From contig CM057481.1 of the NCBI GenBank assembly GCA_030035585.1, positions 7,217,128-7,281,127 on the forward strand: DNA of 64,000 bases. Direction: 5' to 3'. Positions within the stretch are counted from its first letter, which is position 1. Each line of letters begins with the position of its first letter. This document shows positions 42,852 through 52,862 of the stretch, in pieces. The notes beneath the pieces are model-generated. The model was not told the DNA's origin. It made no database searches and saw only the letters and a program-made list of their open reading frames with translations. The DNA is from Dugong dugon (taxonomy: Eukaryota; Chordata; Mammalia; Sirenia; Dugongidae). The position numbers were made by a program, and so were the translations under genes.

Positions 42852-44175
42852 GCCTGCCCGGTACCTAGCAATAGTTCCACAAAAGCCGGTTTTCCTCCTC
42901 TTCCCACAGAGACGGACGTTAGCTCTCTGTCCCAGGGACCATGTATCTTCCCGCTCACATGGGATGAAAGTTTCCTTGCTGTTTGTTTATTCCTCACATA
43001 TCTCGAGAACAATGGGAAGTGCTGGGAGGCCAGCAAGGAACTGAACAGATGCACTTTCTGCTTGCTGAGCTGATGGTCCCAGGCCCTGTTGCCCACTTTA
43101 GATCAAGTTCAAATGCAATTGAAAGGAAACAAGGTAGGAGCTGCCCTGTGGGGAGAGGCCCTGACTTGAGGATTTCTTGATGAGGAAGCAAGGGTAGCCC
43201 AGTATACCCAGATCAATGTATCTACACCCTTTATTATTCTGTATTAATGATTACCGCGAAGTTGAGAAGTATAAACTGGTCTTTATACAGTATATTTCAG
43301 TGTCCTGAAAAAAATGATGTTTTCATGAAGTAAAGCCATACATATCCTCCGTGCCTTTCTCGAGTAACTAAACACTTATTTAATGATAATGCAGCTAATG
43401 CAGCACATAGAATAAATCACCTCAGCTCAGTATTACAATGGAAGGTTTCCTGAAAACCAAGCAAACAACCACAAAGGCAAGCCGTGGAGAAAGCCCAGGA
43501 ATGGTTTGTGTACATGAAGGTTTCATTCCGTTGGTTCCAGCTTCCTGGAGCCTGGCTCTTGGGGTCTGTCCGGAACAACTACCTCTCTTCCCTCAACAAT
43601 ATTTACTTTTCTGATCACAGTGGTTGGTTCTAAAAGCGCCCCAGAGCAAGAATGGCACACAACAATGCCATCTTCTTTGTAGAACTGTCTTACGTCCAAG
43701 CTAATCAGCCAACAGCTAAGTGGCCATGTTTCACGAAGGCCTGCAAACTTGGATGTGACTTTCCTCCCTGGATGAAGTCATGGGGATGCCCAGGTAGCGG
43801 CTTAACCATAAATCAGTGCAATTAATCAATCGTCTCCATCCTCTTCCTTTCTAACAGCGGTTTACGGGTAGGTCCGCCATCTACTATGTACATTACCCAT
43901 CTTGTATTATTCTTTGGTTATTCAGCTCCATGTCATTGTGAGGTTTCTTACAAAGGCTAGCTGATTAGTGGGGAAGATTAAAACAAAAGACTACAGGACC
44001 CTCAGATCTTCTATTCCAGGTGTATTCGTTGTCTTCTAGGGCTTTAGAGAGAATTCAAGGTAGATAATAAACCTATATTTTTCCACACCAGCCCTGATGA
44101 TTCAAACAAGTCTACTTCTTTGCATAAGAGGCCTAACGAGCTTCCTAAGCAAATAAGGCCCTATCCCAGGAGTTG
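42852..44175. other. Unannotated stretch
   Basis: No repeat or gene recognised. 43240-43460 and 43780-43960 are unique and A/T-rich ('gtgcaattaatcaatcgtct'). Overlapping opposite frames at 42983-43191 have no domain. Confidence 0.42.
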
Positions 44176-44179
44176 TCAC

Positions 44180-44372
44180 ATTATGATCTATGGGCCAAAT
44201 CTGACCGGCTGCCTATTTTGTATATAAAGTTTTACTGGAACACAGACATATTTTATATTGTCTGCACTATATAACAGCAGAGTTAAGTAGTTGCTACAGA
44301 GGCTGTATGGCCTACAAAGCCTAAAATATTTACTGTCTTGTTCTTAATAGAAAAAATGTGCTAACCCCTGCC
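44180..44372 (-). mobile_element. hAT-Charlie (MER1-group) non-autonomous element
   Basis: In reverse 'caggggttagcacattttttc', 'gacagtaaatattttaggct', 'ttgtaggccatacagcctct', 'ctgctgttatatagtgcaga' and 'aatctggcccatagatcata'. The same family lies in the other orientation at 48522-48748. Confidence 0.75.
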
Positions 44373-44397
44373 CTATCTTGACATGAAGATGATAAAT

Positions 44398-44512
44398 GTA
44401 AACAGCATGCTACAACACAAGCTTTGTGAGGCTAGGATCTATGGCTGTTTTGTTTACCTATGTATCCCCCCTAGCCTTGTGGGTAATGAGCACTCAGCAA
44501 ACGAAAGATGTT
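44398..44512 (+). mobile_element. L2 LINE 3' tail
   Basis: 'agctttgtgaggctaggatc', 'ggctgttttgtttacctatg', 'gggtaatgagcactcagcaa' correspond to the L2 3' end. Confidence 0.65.
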
Positions 44513-44649
44513 AGACTTCTCCCCGTCTCTGGAGGTTCCCTTCACTTTTGTTCTTTACCCACTCTGCTCCCGCTGACTGTGTGATTGGGGTCCCAGCATT
44601 ATCATCTGTCTTCAATCTTACCTCCTCCATCAGCACTTTGTTAGCTTAT

Positions 44650-45868
44650 ATACAAACGATGCTCTTCATTCAATAACTATGTATCGAGCCCCCGTAAAGC
44701 TTCAGGCCCTGGGGAAGAGAGTGGTGAATAAGCTAGATTAGACCCAGACCTTCAAAGAGCTTACTCTAATGGGAGAGACAGACAAGTAAACACACCAACA
44801 CAAGCATCAGCTTACGGAGTGAGAAGAAACCGAAATAGGCTCAGAGGATAACAGCAGATGAATTTCCAAAGAGGGGTCAGGAAAGGCCCTGCCAGGGAGG
44901 CAACATTTCAGCTGATAACTCAATGACAAGAGGCAAGCCTGGAGAAACCTGGGGGCAGAGGGTTCAAGCAGAGTGAGCAGTGATTGCAAAAGGCAATCCT
45001 GTGTCTAGGATGAGCTTGACATGTTCAGGAACGAGAAGGCAGGCCAGCGTGCTGGAGCATTGGTGAGAAGGCAGAAGAAGATGTGATTAAAGAGGCAGGC
45101 GGTAGTCTAGAGGTTTTGTAGGCTGAGTAGGGAGTTGGAGGTTCTTCGGCAAGGGAATGACATGATCTAAATTTTTAAAGGCTCACTTTGGTGGAGTTCT
45201 AAGGAGGTGAAAGTGCAAACAAGAGGACCAGTTAGGAGGTGAACGCAGTGGTTTATGTAAGAGATAATGGAGCAGAGGAGGTGAAGAGAAGTAGGACATT
45301 TGGGGCTGTCCTACTTGAAAATACAGCAGGTGGAATATGTGGATGGAGTTGAATGTGAGGACTCAGAAGCTAAGGATGCCTAGATTTTTGGCTTGAGTAA
45401 CCAGCTGGATGATGGGGGACTTAACAAATCAGGTGCTCCATTTTGGTTGTATTAAAGATGGGGTACCCACTACACATGCGAGAGGAGTTGTCAAAGAAAT
45501 CCTAGATATACGTGGCTGGATCCCATTAGAGAGTTCATGGCTAGAAATATAAATTTGAGAGTCACAGAGATGGTATTTAAAGTGATGACCTTGAATGAGA
45601 TCACATGGTGGGGAAGGAGTGGGTAGAAAAAAGCACAGAGCTGATACTCAAGCCTTGGTCACTCTGCCATTTCCAGGTGGGGGATGGGAGGAGGAAAAAT
45701 CGATCTAAGCAGAGAGAGGGCACTGCAAATACAAATATAAAAGCCCTAAAGTGGGACTGAGCTTGGGGGTACTTGGAGAATGTGGCTGGAGCATGGCAAG
45801 TGTGGGAGAGACTGGGGTGCAGTGAGGTCAGAGAGAAGTTCAGATTGTATCCCAGGTGTGATGGGAGC
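44650..45868 (+). mobile_element. Long L2 LINE segment
   Basis: L2 phrases run almost unbroken: 'cttcattcaataactatgta', 'gaccttcaaagagcttactc', 'gaaaggccctgccagggagg', 'gggaatgacatgatctaaat', 'ccagttaggaggtgaacgca', 'ggatgatgggggacttaaca', 'gatggtatttaaagtgatga', 'agagcacagagctgatactc'-like. About 1.2 kb of L2 3' non-coding sequence, long for so old a family. Confidence 0.75.
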
Positions 45869-45894
45869 ACCTGGAATGGTCATAGAATACATTC

Positions 45895-46262
45895 TGCCAC
45901 CTACTGGACCAGGTAGACTCCTTGTGCCTTAGTTTACCACATAGGGCTCTTGTGAATATTAAATGAAAGAATGTATGCAGTGTGATTAGATCAGTGCTGA
46001 GTACACAGTACCAAACCAAAAAAAATCCAAACCCACTGCCGCTGAGTCGATTCCAACTCCTAGCGACCCTATAGGACAGAGTAGAACTGCCCCACAGGGT
46101 TTCCAAGGTTGTAAATCTTTATACAACCTTGACTGCCACACCTTTCTCCTGCAGAGCAGCTGGGTGGGTTCAAACCGCTGAACTTTTGGATAGTAGCTGA
46201 GCCACCAGGGCTCCAGAGCACACAGTAAGTGCTCCATAAATGTCAGCTCTGCGTATTATTGG
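45895..46262 (+). mobile_element. MIR fragment split by an AfroSINE
   Basis: The MIR 3' half 'tagtttaccacatagggctc', 'atcagtgctgagtacacagt' breaks and continues after the SINE with 'cacacagtaagtgctccata', 'aatgtcagctctgcgtatta'. Confidence 0.8.
46011..46215 (-). mobile_element. AfroSINE inserted in a MIR
   Basis: Reverse copy with 'ccgctgagtcgattccaact', 'gacagagtagaactgcccca', 'gtgggttcaaaccgctgaac' and 'gagccaccagggctcc'. Flanks read 'gagtacacagta' (left) and 'gagcacacagta' (right), 11 of 12 identical. Confidence 0.93.
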
Positions 46263-46385
46263 AGGGGAACATCACATGATCTGATTTACACTTTTACGTG
46301 ACTGGACTGTAGGGGCCCAAGAGTGGAAGCAAGGAGGCCCGTTAAGAGGCTGCCATGATCATCCAGGGGAGGGATGAGCCTTTCT
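46262..46385 (+). mobile_element. L2 LINE fragment
   Basis: 'catcacatgatctgatttac', 'aaggaggcccgttaagaggc', 'gccatgatcatccaggggag' are L2-like. Confidence 0.65.
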
Positions 46386-46501
46386 TCAAAGCCCCCGGGA
46401 GTCCCACCTCTTTTCTTGAATTTTCCTTGTCAGACCACCACTGCTTCACCATGTCCTCTGAGCTGTTGGAGCCCAACAGGCCCTTATTTTGCACCTAGAC
46501 T

Positions 46502-47071
46502 GTGAAATGTCCTATATTGTTATTTTTCTCAAATCTCCATGACTGGGTCATAAGTCCCTCAAGACAAGGACCCTGTCTTGCCAATTTTCCTCCTTACACT
46601 CTATCTTCAGGTCTCCTATCAGGGTTGGATGTGATAATGCTTAGCCGTCACCCCCAAGGAAGAGAAGAACAGCAGTCTGTCTCTGCACACCGGGAACCTG
46701 TGCCAACCACCAGCCAGTTACAAGGAAACTTGAGTTGTAGACCAGCAGGGAAGGGAAGGCCCCTTCCCAGGAGGGGCGGCCAGCCCATGCTGCGGAGATG
46801 GTCCCTCAGCAGGCATCCAGCATTTTCAGGCTCATTTAGCCTGCAGATACATGCAAAGAGCTGGGCAGGCAATTGGGATTCATTTTCGAGGTCACAGCGC
46901 CAAATGTGGGCTGCGTTAGTGCACAGAACCATTAATGGGGTAATGTGCTCCATCGCTGAGCATGAGAACCAGAAGGGCTTTAATGGGGCTTCGTTATATC
47001 CATCTGTCCGTCCACCACTTCTTCTCCATCGCTCCCCACTTGACTGGAGAAACGGGAACACCCCTAACTGA
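46502..47071 (+). other. Longest open frame in the window, coding status doubtful
   Basis: 189 codons open on the forward strand, with 137 codons also open on the reverse strand at 46648-47061. The first part (about 46502-46640) looks like an old L2 tail ('cataagtccctcaagacaag', 'gaccctgtcttgcc'). The protein is basic and low in recognisable motifs; no signal peptide, membrane helix or known domain is visible. I think it is chance openness in a repeat-free, balanced region. Confidence 0.2.
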
Positions 47072-47230
47072 TTAGATTTATCCTAAGCTCCTTTATGCAC
47101 CATCAATCCTCTCAGAGGCCATCTGTGGGTGTAAAGTTCAGACCTCTAAGAATTATGCTAATCAGTCTTTTTCTAATTTAACATGCTCATCTGATGACCA
47201 CAATTTAAAACTCCTTGTTGTGACAAATGA
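46840..47230. promoter_or_regulatory. Candidate conserved non-coding block
   Basis: Repeat-free DNA with 'caggcaattgggattcattt', 'gaccattaatggggtaatgt'-like words, 'gctttaatggggcttcgtta', 'gaattatgctaatcagtctt', 'caatttaaaactccttgttg'. The TAAT-rich repeat-free pattern resembles enhancers. Inference only. Confidence 0.33.
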
Positions 47231-47273
47231 TTTTAAGCACCCTCATCCTCTGAAGTGCCACATGCCAGACTGT

Positions 47274-47290
47274 TGCAAAAAAAAAAAAAC
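47274..47290. repeat. Poly(A) tract
   Basis: Run of about 14 A; the region to 47850 is otherwise unannotated. Opposing short frames at 47377-47568 and 47521-47742 lack domains. Confidence 0.7.
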
Positions 47291-47852
47291 AGTTACCCAG
47301 AGAGTGTAGATCTTCGAGCCCAGGCAACAAGTTGGAAAAACAGAATCCGTTAATTGGTTTGTAATATTAGCAGGAGATGATTTGCTTTCATTTGTGGAAG
47401 CAAAAAGGAAGGGGCAGGAGCTATTTAGGAATAGACCGGGTATTTCAGCTGTGTGGCCACTGGCATGTAAAATGCAAAGGAGAAGCAATTCGTGGAGGTA
47501 GGCACCCAGAGGGGAACTGTTTACCAGTGGGTTTTCAAGTCCTCTTCATCAGCAGCTGGAGACTGTGACCTGGTCGCTAGAGGCTGATGTGGAACGTTAA
47601 GCAGGTTCTGGGCAGGTAGGTCTCCCCAGCATGGCAGCGGTCTGAACCTGGTAGGAGAAAAGGCACTTTCTGACACAGCCCACTGAAGTTCACTGCAAAC
47701 CCTACACAGCTGAAGGCCTGTGGTGAGGTGAACAGGGAACACTTGCTCTGGTATTACTGGGGGGACACGGAGTGCTGCATCGAAAGACTGATGCTAATTA
47801 ATTACTTGTTGGGTGAATAAGTGGATGAGTTTTAACTGGGAATTATAGCCTA

Positions 47853-47972
47853 GAGCAGTGCATCTCAAACTTTAAAGTGCCAGTAAAACGCTTGTTAAAA
47901 TACAGCTTCTGATTGAACAGGTCTGGGGTGGAGCCCCAGGTGCTGCAGGTCTGTAGACCACTGTTGGAGTAG
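47853..47972 (+). mobile_element. MER20-type hAT-Charlie element, truncated
   Basis: 'gcagtgcatctcaaacttta', 'cagtaaaacgcttgttaaaa', 'ttgaacaggtctggggtgga' and 'gccccaggtgctgcaggtct' match MER20. The distal end is missing. Confidence 0.78.
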
Positions 47973-47989
47973 CAGGAGAGGTTAAGATT

Positions 47990-48075
47990 TGGAGGGCTGA
48001 TAGAGCCACGTTCAAGTCCTGACTTGGCAGCTCCTTGGCTATGTGACCTTGGGCAAATTGCTTTCCTTTTCTGTA
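47990..48075 (+). mobile_element. MIR fragment
   Basis: 'cacgttcaagtcctgacttg', 'gctatgtgaccttgggcaaa', 'ttgctttccttttctgtacc' match the MIR head and core. Confidence 0.78.
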
Positions 48076-48077
48076 CC

Positions 48078-48220
48078 TTATTTGTTCAACAAATGTTTAC
48101 TGAATCCTTACTATGGGTCAAAAACTGTGCTCACTTAAACAGCTGGAACAAGGTTAAAAAAATGCCCCGGCTCTCCTGGGGTTTTAGTCTGGTGGGTGGT
48201 CAGACAGAAAGAAAGTAATG
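48078..48220 (+). mobile_element. L2 LINE fragment
   Basis: 'tttgttcaacaaatgtttac', 'tgaatccttactatgggtca', 'aaactgtgctcacttaaaca' and 'tagtctggtgggtggtcaga' are L2-like. It adjoins the MIR before it. Confidence 0.7.
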
Positions 48221-48237
48221 AAACAAAAATGGGTAAT

Positions 48238-48512
48238 TACAGCTGGTGATAATTGCTACCAGTGATAGTAATGGCGGGTAATGTTTACTGAGAACCTACT
48301 AAGAGCGAGGCACCATTTGCAGAATTTTATAGCTACCTACTCATTTAATCTCTATACCGACTCTGTAAGGCAGCTACACTTACCTCCTGTTTGTAGATGC
48401 AGCAGTCGGGGCATAGAGAAATGAAGTACCTTGTCCGGATTCACACAACTGCAAAGTGGTGAAGACATCATTTAAACCCAGGAAGTCCAACTCCAGAACA
48501 AATGCTCTTGAC
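48238..48512 (-). mobile_element. MIR SINE
   Basis: Reverse MIR: 'taatgtttactgagaaccta', 'ctactcatttaatctctata', 'cataaagaaatgaagtacct'-like, 'ggattcacacaactgcaaag', 'cccaggaagtccaactccag'. Confidence 0.8.
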
Positions 48513-48521
48513 CGGCAGTTG

Positions 48522-48750
48522 TCAAACTTTTTTTTGTAAAGGGCCAGATAGTAAATATGTTAGCTTTTTCAGGCCATGTAGTCCCTGTCACCACTACCCA
48601 ACTCTTCCGTTATAGCACGAAAGCAGCTGTAGACAAAACATCAACGAATCAGTGAGGCTGTGTTCCAATACACGTTGATTTACACAAACACTTGGTGGGC
48701 CACATTCGGTCCTTGCACTGTGGTTGGCTGACCTCTGTTCTTGACCATTG
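48522..48750 (+). mobile_element. hAT-Charlie (MER1-group) non-autonomous element
   Basis: 'ggcagttgtcaaactttttt', 'gtaaagggccagatagtaaa', 'catgtagtccctgtcaccac', 'ctgtgttccaatacacgttg' and 'ttggctgacctctg'. Terminal 'ggcagttgtcaaac' and 'gttggctgacctctg' look like the usual inverted ends. Confidence 0.78.
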
Positions 48751-48767
48751 GCCTAGACCAGCATTTC

Positions 48768-49208
48768 TCACATTTTAATGCAGCCCTATCCAGTGGAAAT
48801 AGGATGTGAGCCACACATGTAATTTTACAGTTGCTGGTAGCCATGCTAAAAAGTAAATAAATAAAAAGAAGAAACAGACAAAATTAATTTTAATAATCTC
48901 TTTTACTTAATCCAGTATATCCAAAATATCATTTCAACATGTAATCAATCAGTATAAAACAAACATTGAGCTATTTTACTTTTTTTTTTTTTTTTTTTGG
49001 TGCTAAGTCTTCTGAACCCTCTGTGTACTTTACACTCACAGCACATCTCAGTTCAGACAAGCCCCACTGGAAGCCTGATAGCTGCCTGGGATAGTGGCCG
49101 CTGGACCGTGCAGCTTCAGAGTGCACACGGATCAACTGGGGAGGGCCTGAGGTCCTGCATTTCTAGCATGCGCTCTGGTGCTGCTGGTCTGTGGCCCACA
49201 CTTTGAGT
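48768..49208 (+). mobile_element. MER20 element interrupted by another DNA transposon
   Basis: MER20 left end 'ccagcatttctcacatttta' is at 48768. Its right part 'gagtgcacacggatcaactg', 'gcctgaggtcctgcatttct', 'cccacactttgagtagcaaa' resumes from about 49112. The intervening element is listed separately. Confidence 0.72.
48786..49106 (+). mobile_element. Old non-autonomous DNA transposon inside MER20
   Basis: From 'cagccctatccagtggaaat' through 'gatgtgagccacacatgtaa', 'taaataaataaaaagaagaa', 'ttaattttaataatctcttt', 'catttcaacatgtaatcaat', 'gtgtactttacactcacagc' to 'ggccgctggaccgtgcag'. I recognise this as a common mammalian DNA element but cannot name it with certainty. A T-run lies at 48981-48998. 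Confidence 0.72.
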
Positions 49209-50105
49209 AGCAAAGCCCCAGACTGCCTCCCTAGGAAGAAAAGACACTGGAGGAGGATGGGAGGAGCAGGCAACAGAGGGTGGTCAGGGAAGGCTGCTTT
49301 GAAGTAGTTACGTTCAGGCTGAGACCCAGAGAATCACAAGGAGCTACTAAAGAGAAGAGCAATGGAAAAAAAAAAAAATGCTCTAAGTAGGAGGAAAAAA
49401 AAAAAAAAAGGTTTTAGATTCAGTGGGATAAAGCATGCAAGCACTCAACACTGGGCTCAGATGGTGTCTTGTGTTTTCATTGTAATTCACAGGCGGGCCT
49501 CCCAGCATCTTGCTCTCCCCCAGACTCTATTAGCCACCTCTTGAGGGCTCCTACAGTTGCCCATATCTCCCACACGTTGTATAATGGCCTGCTTCTTTGC
49601 CGGGTCCCCACCAGAGCTGTGTGCACTATGTGGGCAGGGCTCGCTCACGGCTGTCTCCAGCCTGTATGAGAATGTGACTGCTTGGGAATTCAGAGGGCGC
49701 CTTACAGAATACGTGGAGTCCCATCCAAGAGGCATGTGGGCTGTGGCGCCCTTGAACTCTTGACCGCTGGAAGTTCTCAGACAAAAGGTGAAAGGAGGGG
49801 AAGGGGCACTGAAGCAGGAAAGAGAGGGAAGTGTGTGGTGTCCTATGAGCTTAGTGGTCAGTCGGGTGAGCCAGAAGCCAGCGAGTCCACAGATGCGTTT
49901 GTTTAGGCAGGCACAGTGAGTACATGCTGACCCGCCAGCTTTTAAAGGGGGCCCTGGGCCTCCACTTCTGCATCATCCTCACTCCCCACATCCGGCTGCT
50001 CCCCGCTCCTTTATTTATCACCTGCCTGGTTCAGCAGGGCTGATTTTGGCGTTTTGGGTGCTGGGAACATGAGTGGAAAGAGAATAGGGAAGCGGCCGGA
50101 GCTTC
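49209..50105. other. Unannotated stretch with A-rich tracts
   Basis: Two poly(A) runs lie at about 49364-49378 and 49395-49409, separated by 'tgctctaagtaggagg'. They may be tails of unidentified retroposons. Opposing frames at 49469-49763 have no domain. Confidence 0.45.
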
Positions 50106-50280
50106 TATTCCACACAAGGGCTACATGCGCCAGGGCCAGGCTGGATCCACTCGGCATAGGTACGCCCAGGTCATTAATGATGGCTTGGGGACCAAGCTGG
50201 TGGCAGTTATAACCCTGAGCCCCTCTGGGTCATCAGCCTCCAGAAGCCAGGCCCCCAAAGCTCCACTAATGTTAATAGAG
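50106..50280. promoter_or_regulatory. Weak candidate conserved non-coding block
   Basis: Unique sequence with 'cccaggtcattaatgatggc' and 'ttggggaccaagctggtggc', flanked by repeats. The evidence is only absence of repeats and a palindromic TCATTAATGA motif. Confidence 0.22.
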
Positions 50281-50285
50281 TGCAC

Positions 50286-50303
50286 TTTTTTTTTTTTTTT
50301 TTT
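50286..50303. repeat. Poly(T) tract
   Basis: Run of about 17 T with no recognisable reverse SINE beside it. Confidence 0.75.
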
Positions 50304-50361
50304 GCCTCTTTGCTATAAAAATTTCAGACTTTGATCTGGCATTGCATAGTCTAGAGAAAGA

Positions 50362-50602
50362 CACTATTCACAGTGGTTCAGAGAGGCGACTCTGGCACCA
50401 GCTGGCCTGGGTTTGCATCCCAGGCCTGCCCTACTTGGGCAAGTTCCCAGAGTTCTCCGTGCTCAGCTTCCTCATGTATAAAATGGGCATAGTAACAGTG
50501 CCACTCACAGGGTGGTGGGAGGATCCATGAGTTATATGTAAAGTGCTCAATATAGTGTCTGCCATGGTAGGTGCCCACCGAGCTACTATTATAACTCACA
50601 TT
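50362..50602 (+). mobile_element. MIR SINE, near full length
   Basis: 'gtggttcagagaggcgactc', 'gcctgggtttgcatcccagg', 'tgctcagcttcctcatgtat', 'aaaatgggcatagtaacagt', 'gtaaagtgctcaatatagtg'. Good agreement with MIR along the whole length. Confidence 0.92.
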
Positions 50603-50659
50603 CACTTGTGTTGCTACATACGCTCCTCCCACCAACCCCTCAGGGTAAGCAGGGCAGCT

Positions 50660-50775
50660 GTGGCATGATTTCCATTTAATAGTAGAGGTGACGAAACTGA
50701 GATTCAAGGAGTTGAAGCAATGTTACCAAGAGGGAGTGCTAGATGTCAAGGCCAGGTCTTCTGACTCCAGATACA
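50660..50775 (-). mobile_element. MIR fragment
   Basis: Reverse MIR: 'tttccatttaatagtagagg', 'tgacgaaactgagattcaag', 'caaggccaggtcttctgact'. Confidence 0.75.
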
Positions 50776-50930
50776 TTTACCAAGCATTCACCCTCTGTAC
50801 TCTGCGCACGGCACTGGTGTGCTTGGTGAATAAAGGTGAATGGAGCACGGTAGAGCTCCCTTCCCCCTAGTGGTGGAGACAGGTGTGTTACTGTGAAAAT
50901 ACAAACCAGTGATTGGGGGAGGAACTTTCC
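50776..50930 (+). mobile_element. L2 LINE fragment
   Basis: 'ttaccaagcattcaccctct', 'ggcactggtgtgcttggtga', 'ctccctt-ccccctagtgg' type words resemble the L2 3' region. Confidence 0.6.
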
Positions 50931-51039
50931 TGATCAAGACTGTACAACGGCACGTTGCGTATTATAGTAGAGTCAGGAAGTTGCTGGGCTCCCTGGGGGC
51001 ATAAGTATCCTTTGTGGGTGTTTTAAGCTGTGACTCACA

Positions 51040-51182
51040 GCCTTACCAAAAACCCACAGCAACCTCAGAAGAGAGACTACAACTGCCCCATGGGGTTTCC
51101 AAGGAGTGGCTGATGGATTTGAACTGCCGACCTTTTGGTTAGCAGCTGTATCACTTACTCACTGCACCACCAGGGCTCCCAC
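51040..51182 (-). mobile_element. AfroSINE, short form
   Basis: Reverse: 'ctacaactgccccatggggt', 'ttccaaggagtggctgatgg', 'gaccttttggttagcagctg', 'ccaccagggctcc'. Its 3' tail portion is degenerate. Confidence 0.9.
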
Positions 51183-51364
51183 GACCTTGAGTCCCAGGTA
51201 AAGTGTCCGTGTGTCTGGTTGCATGTATACATGGCTTTGATCAGATTCTCAAAGGCCTGAGCGTGCCTAAAAATTATAAAAACTGTTCTAGGGGAACTTG
51301 AACATAATTTATGAGACTTTGCAGTAGTGAGATGCTCCTGTCTTAACTGTCAGCTTGTGCACTA

Positions 51365-51819
51365 TAGTGGGTTGTGTGCTGACTCCTGAAAAGATACAGC
51401 CATATCCTAATCTCTGGGACCTGTGAATATGACCTTATTTGGAACAGGTCTTTGCAGATGTAATCAGGTGATGGTTCTTGAGATGAGGAGATCATCCTGA
51501 ATTATCTGGATGAATCCTAAATCCAATGACAAGTTTCCTTATAAAAGGCACCACAGAGGAGACAGACAGAAGAGGAGGAGGTGATGTGAAGATAGAGGCA
51601 GAGTTTGCAGTCACATGGCTACAGGCCAAGGAAACCAGCAACCACTAGAAGCTAGAAGAGACAAGGAAGGATGTTCTCCCAGATCCTCTGTAGGTAGTGC
51701 GGCCCTGTTGACACCTTGATTTTGGAATTCTGGCCTCCAGAACTGTGAGAGAATAAATTTCTGTTGTTTTAAGCCACCTGGTTTGTGGTAATTTGCTTCC
51801 AGTCTCAGGAAACTAATAG
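51365..51819 (+). mobile_element. MLT1-type MaLR LTR
   Basis: Good MLT1 order: 'tgtgaatatgaccttatttg', 'gaacaggtctttgcagatgt', 'ttccttataaaaggcaccac' (TATA-like), 'ggctacaggccaaggaaacc', 'gttgacaccttgattttgga', 'ctccagaactgtgagagaat' (AATAAA follows), 'tttaagccacctggtttgtg'. Confidence 0.92.
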
Positions 51820-51954
51820 TTGCGTGTTCCATAGACATATAGACACTCCTAGTCTAGAAGGAGGAAAGCAAGCCTCCTAAAGGTATCTCTCTAGCGTCCT
51901 TGGAACAGACCTTTTCTACTGCTCTTCTAAGTAGTCATTGCCAGTGACTTGTTG

Positions 51955-52062
51955 GCCCAGAAAGGTGGTTGGTCTTGAGCTACTAATTTCACTGCTCAGA
52001 GCTCCTGTTTCCTCATCTGTGAGGTGGAAGGTGATAGCTTCTACTTCACAAGGTTCTTGGGA
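51955..52062 (+). mobile_element. MIR fragment
   Basis: 'ctgctcagagctcctgtttc', 'ctcatctgtgaggtggaagg' match the MIR core. The LTR follows immediately. Confidence 0.65.
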
Positions 52063-52064
52063 GG

Positions 52065-52593
52065 TGTCTTAGTTATCTAGTGCTGCTGTAACAGAAATAC
52101 CACAAGTGGATGACTTTAACAAAGAGAAATGTCTTCTCTTATAGTCTAGGAGGCTAGAAGTCTGAATTCAAGGTGCCAGCTCCAGAGGAAGGCTATCTTT
52201 CTCTGTTGGTTCTGGGAGAAGATCCTTGTCACCGGTCTTCCTCTGGTGTAGGAGCTTCTCCTCGCAGGAACCCCAGGTCCAAAAGATGTGCGGTGCTCTA
52301 GGCGCTGCTTTGCTTTACTTGGTGGTATGAAGTCCCCATGTCTCTCTGCTGGCTTCTCTCTTTTCTGTCTGAAAAGAGATTGACTTAAGACACAACCTAA
52401 TCTTGTACATTGAGTCCTGCCTCATTAACATAGCTGCTGCTAATCCCGTCTCATTAACATCATAGAGATAGGATTTATAACACACAGGAAAATCACATCA
52501 GATGACAAAATGGTGGACAATCACCAAATACGGGGAATCATGGCCCCGCCAAGTTGACACACATTTTTTGGGGACACAATTCAATCCATGACA
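52065..52593 (-). mobile_element. MaLR-like LTR, full length
   Basis: Forward strand starts 'tgtcttagttatctagtgct' and ends 'cacaattcaatccatgaca'. 'gcagaaataccacaagtgga'-like, 'aggaggctagaagtctgaat' and 'catagagataggatttataa' match the solo LTR at 22.44 kb. No clean 5-bp duplication ('ggagg' versus 'ggctc'). Confidence 0.88.
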
Positions 52594-52862
52594 GGCTCCT
52601 TCCTTGTTGGTAGCCCCGAGTATTCCTTGGTGTTCCTTGTCTTGTAGACGATCCTCACACGAGGTCTGTCTTCTCCCACGTGTGTCTCTGTGTCCATTCC
52701 GTTCTTTTTGTAACTCAGAAGGGATTAGGTTCAGAACCCACTCTACCTGAGAATGACCTAATTAGCATAACAAAACATTGTTTCAAAACAGGATCATATG
52801 TATAGGTATAGGGGCCAGGATTTCAATACATATTTTAGGGGGACACGATTCAAGCCATATAC
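52594..52862 (-). mobile_element. Second MaLR-like LTR fragment, abutting
   Basis: 'ccttccttgttggtagcccc', 'aactcagaagggattaggtt', 'aaaacaggatcatatgtata', 'gggggacacgattcaagcca' match the LTRs at 39.6 and 54.7 kb. Its outer 90 bases are missing where it meets the previous LTR. Confidence 0.78.
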
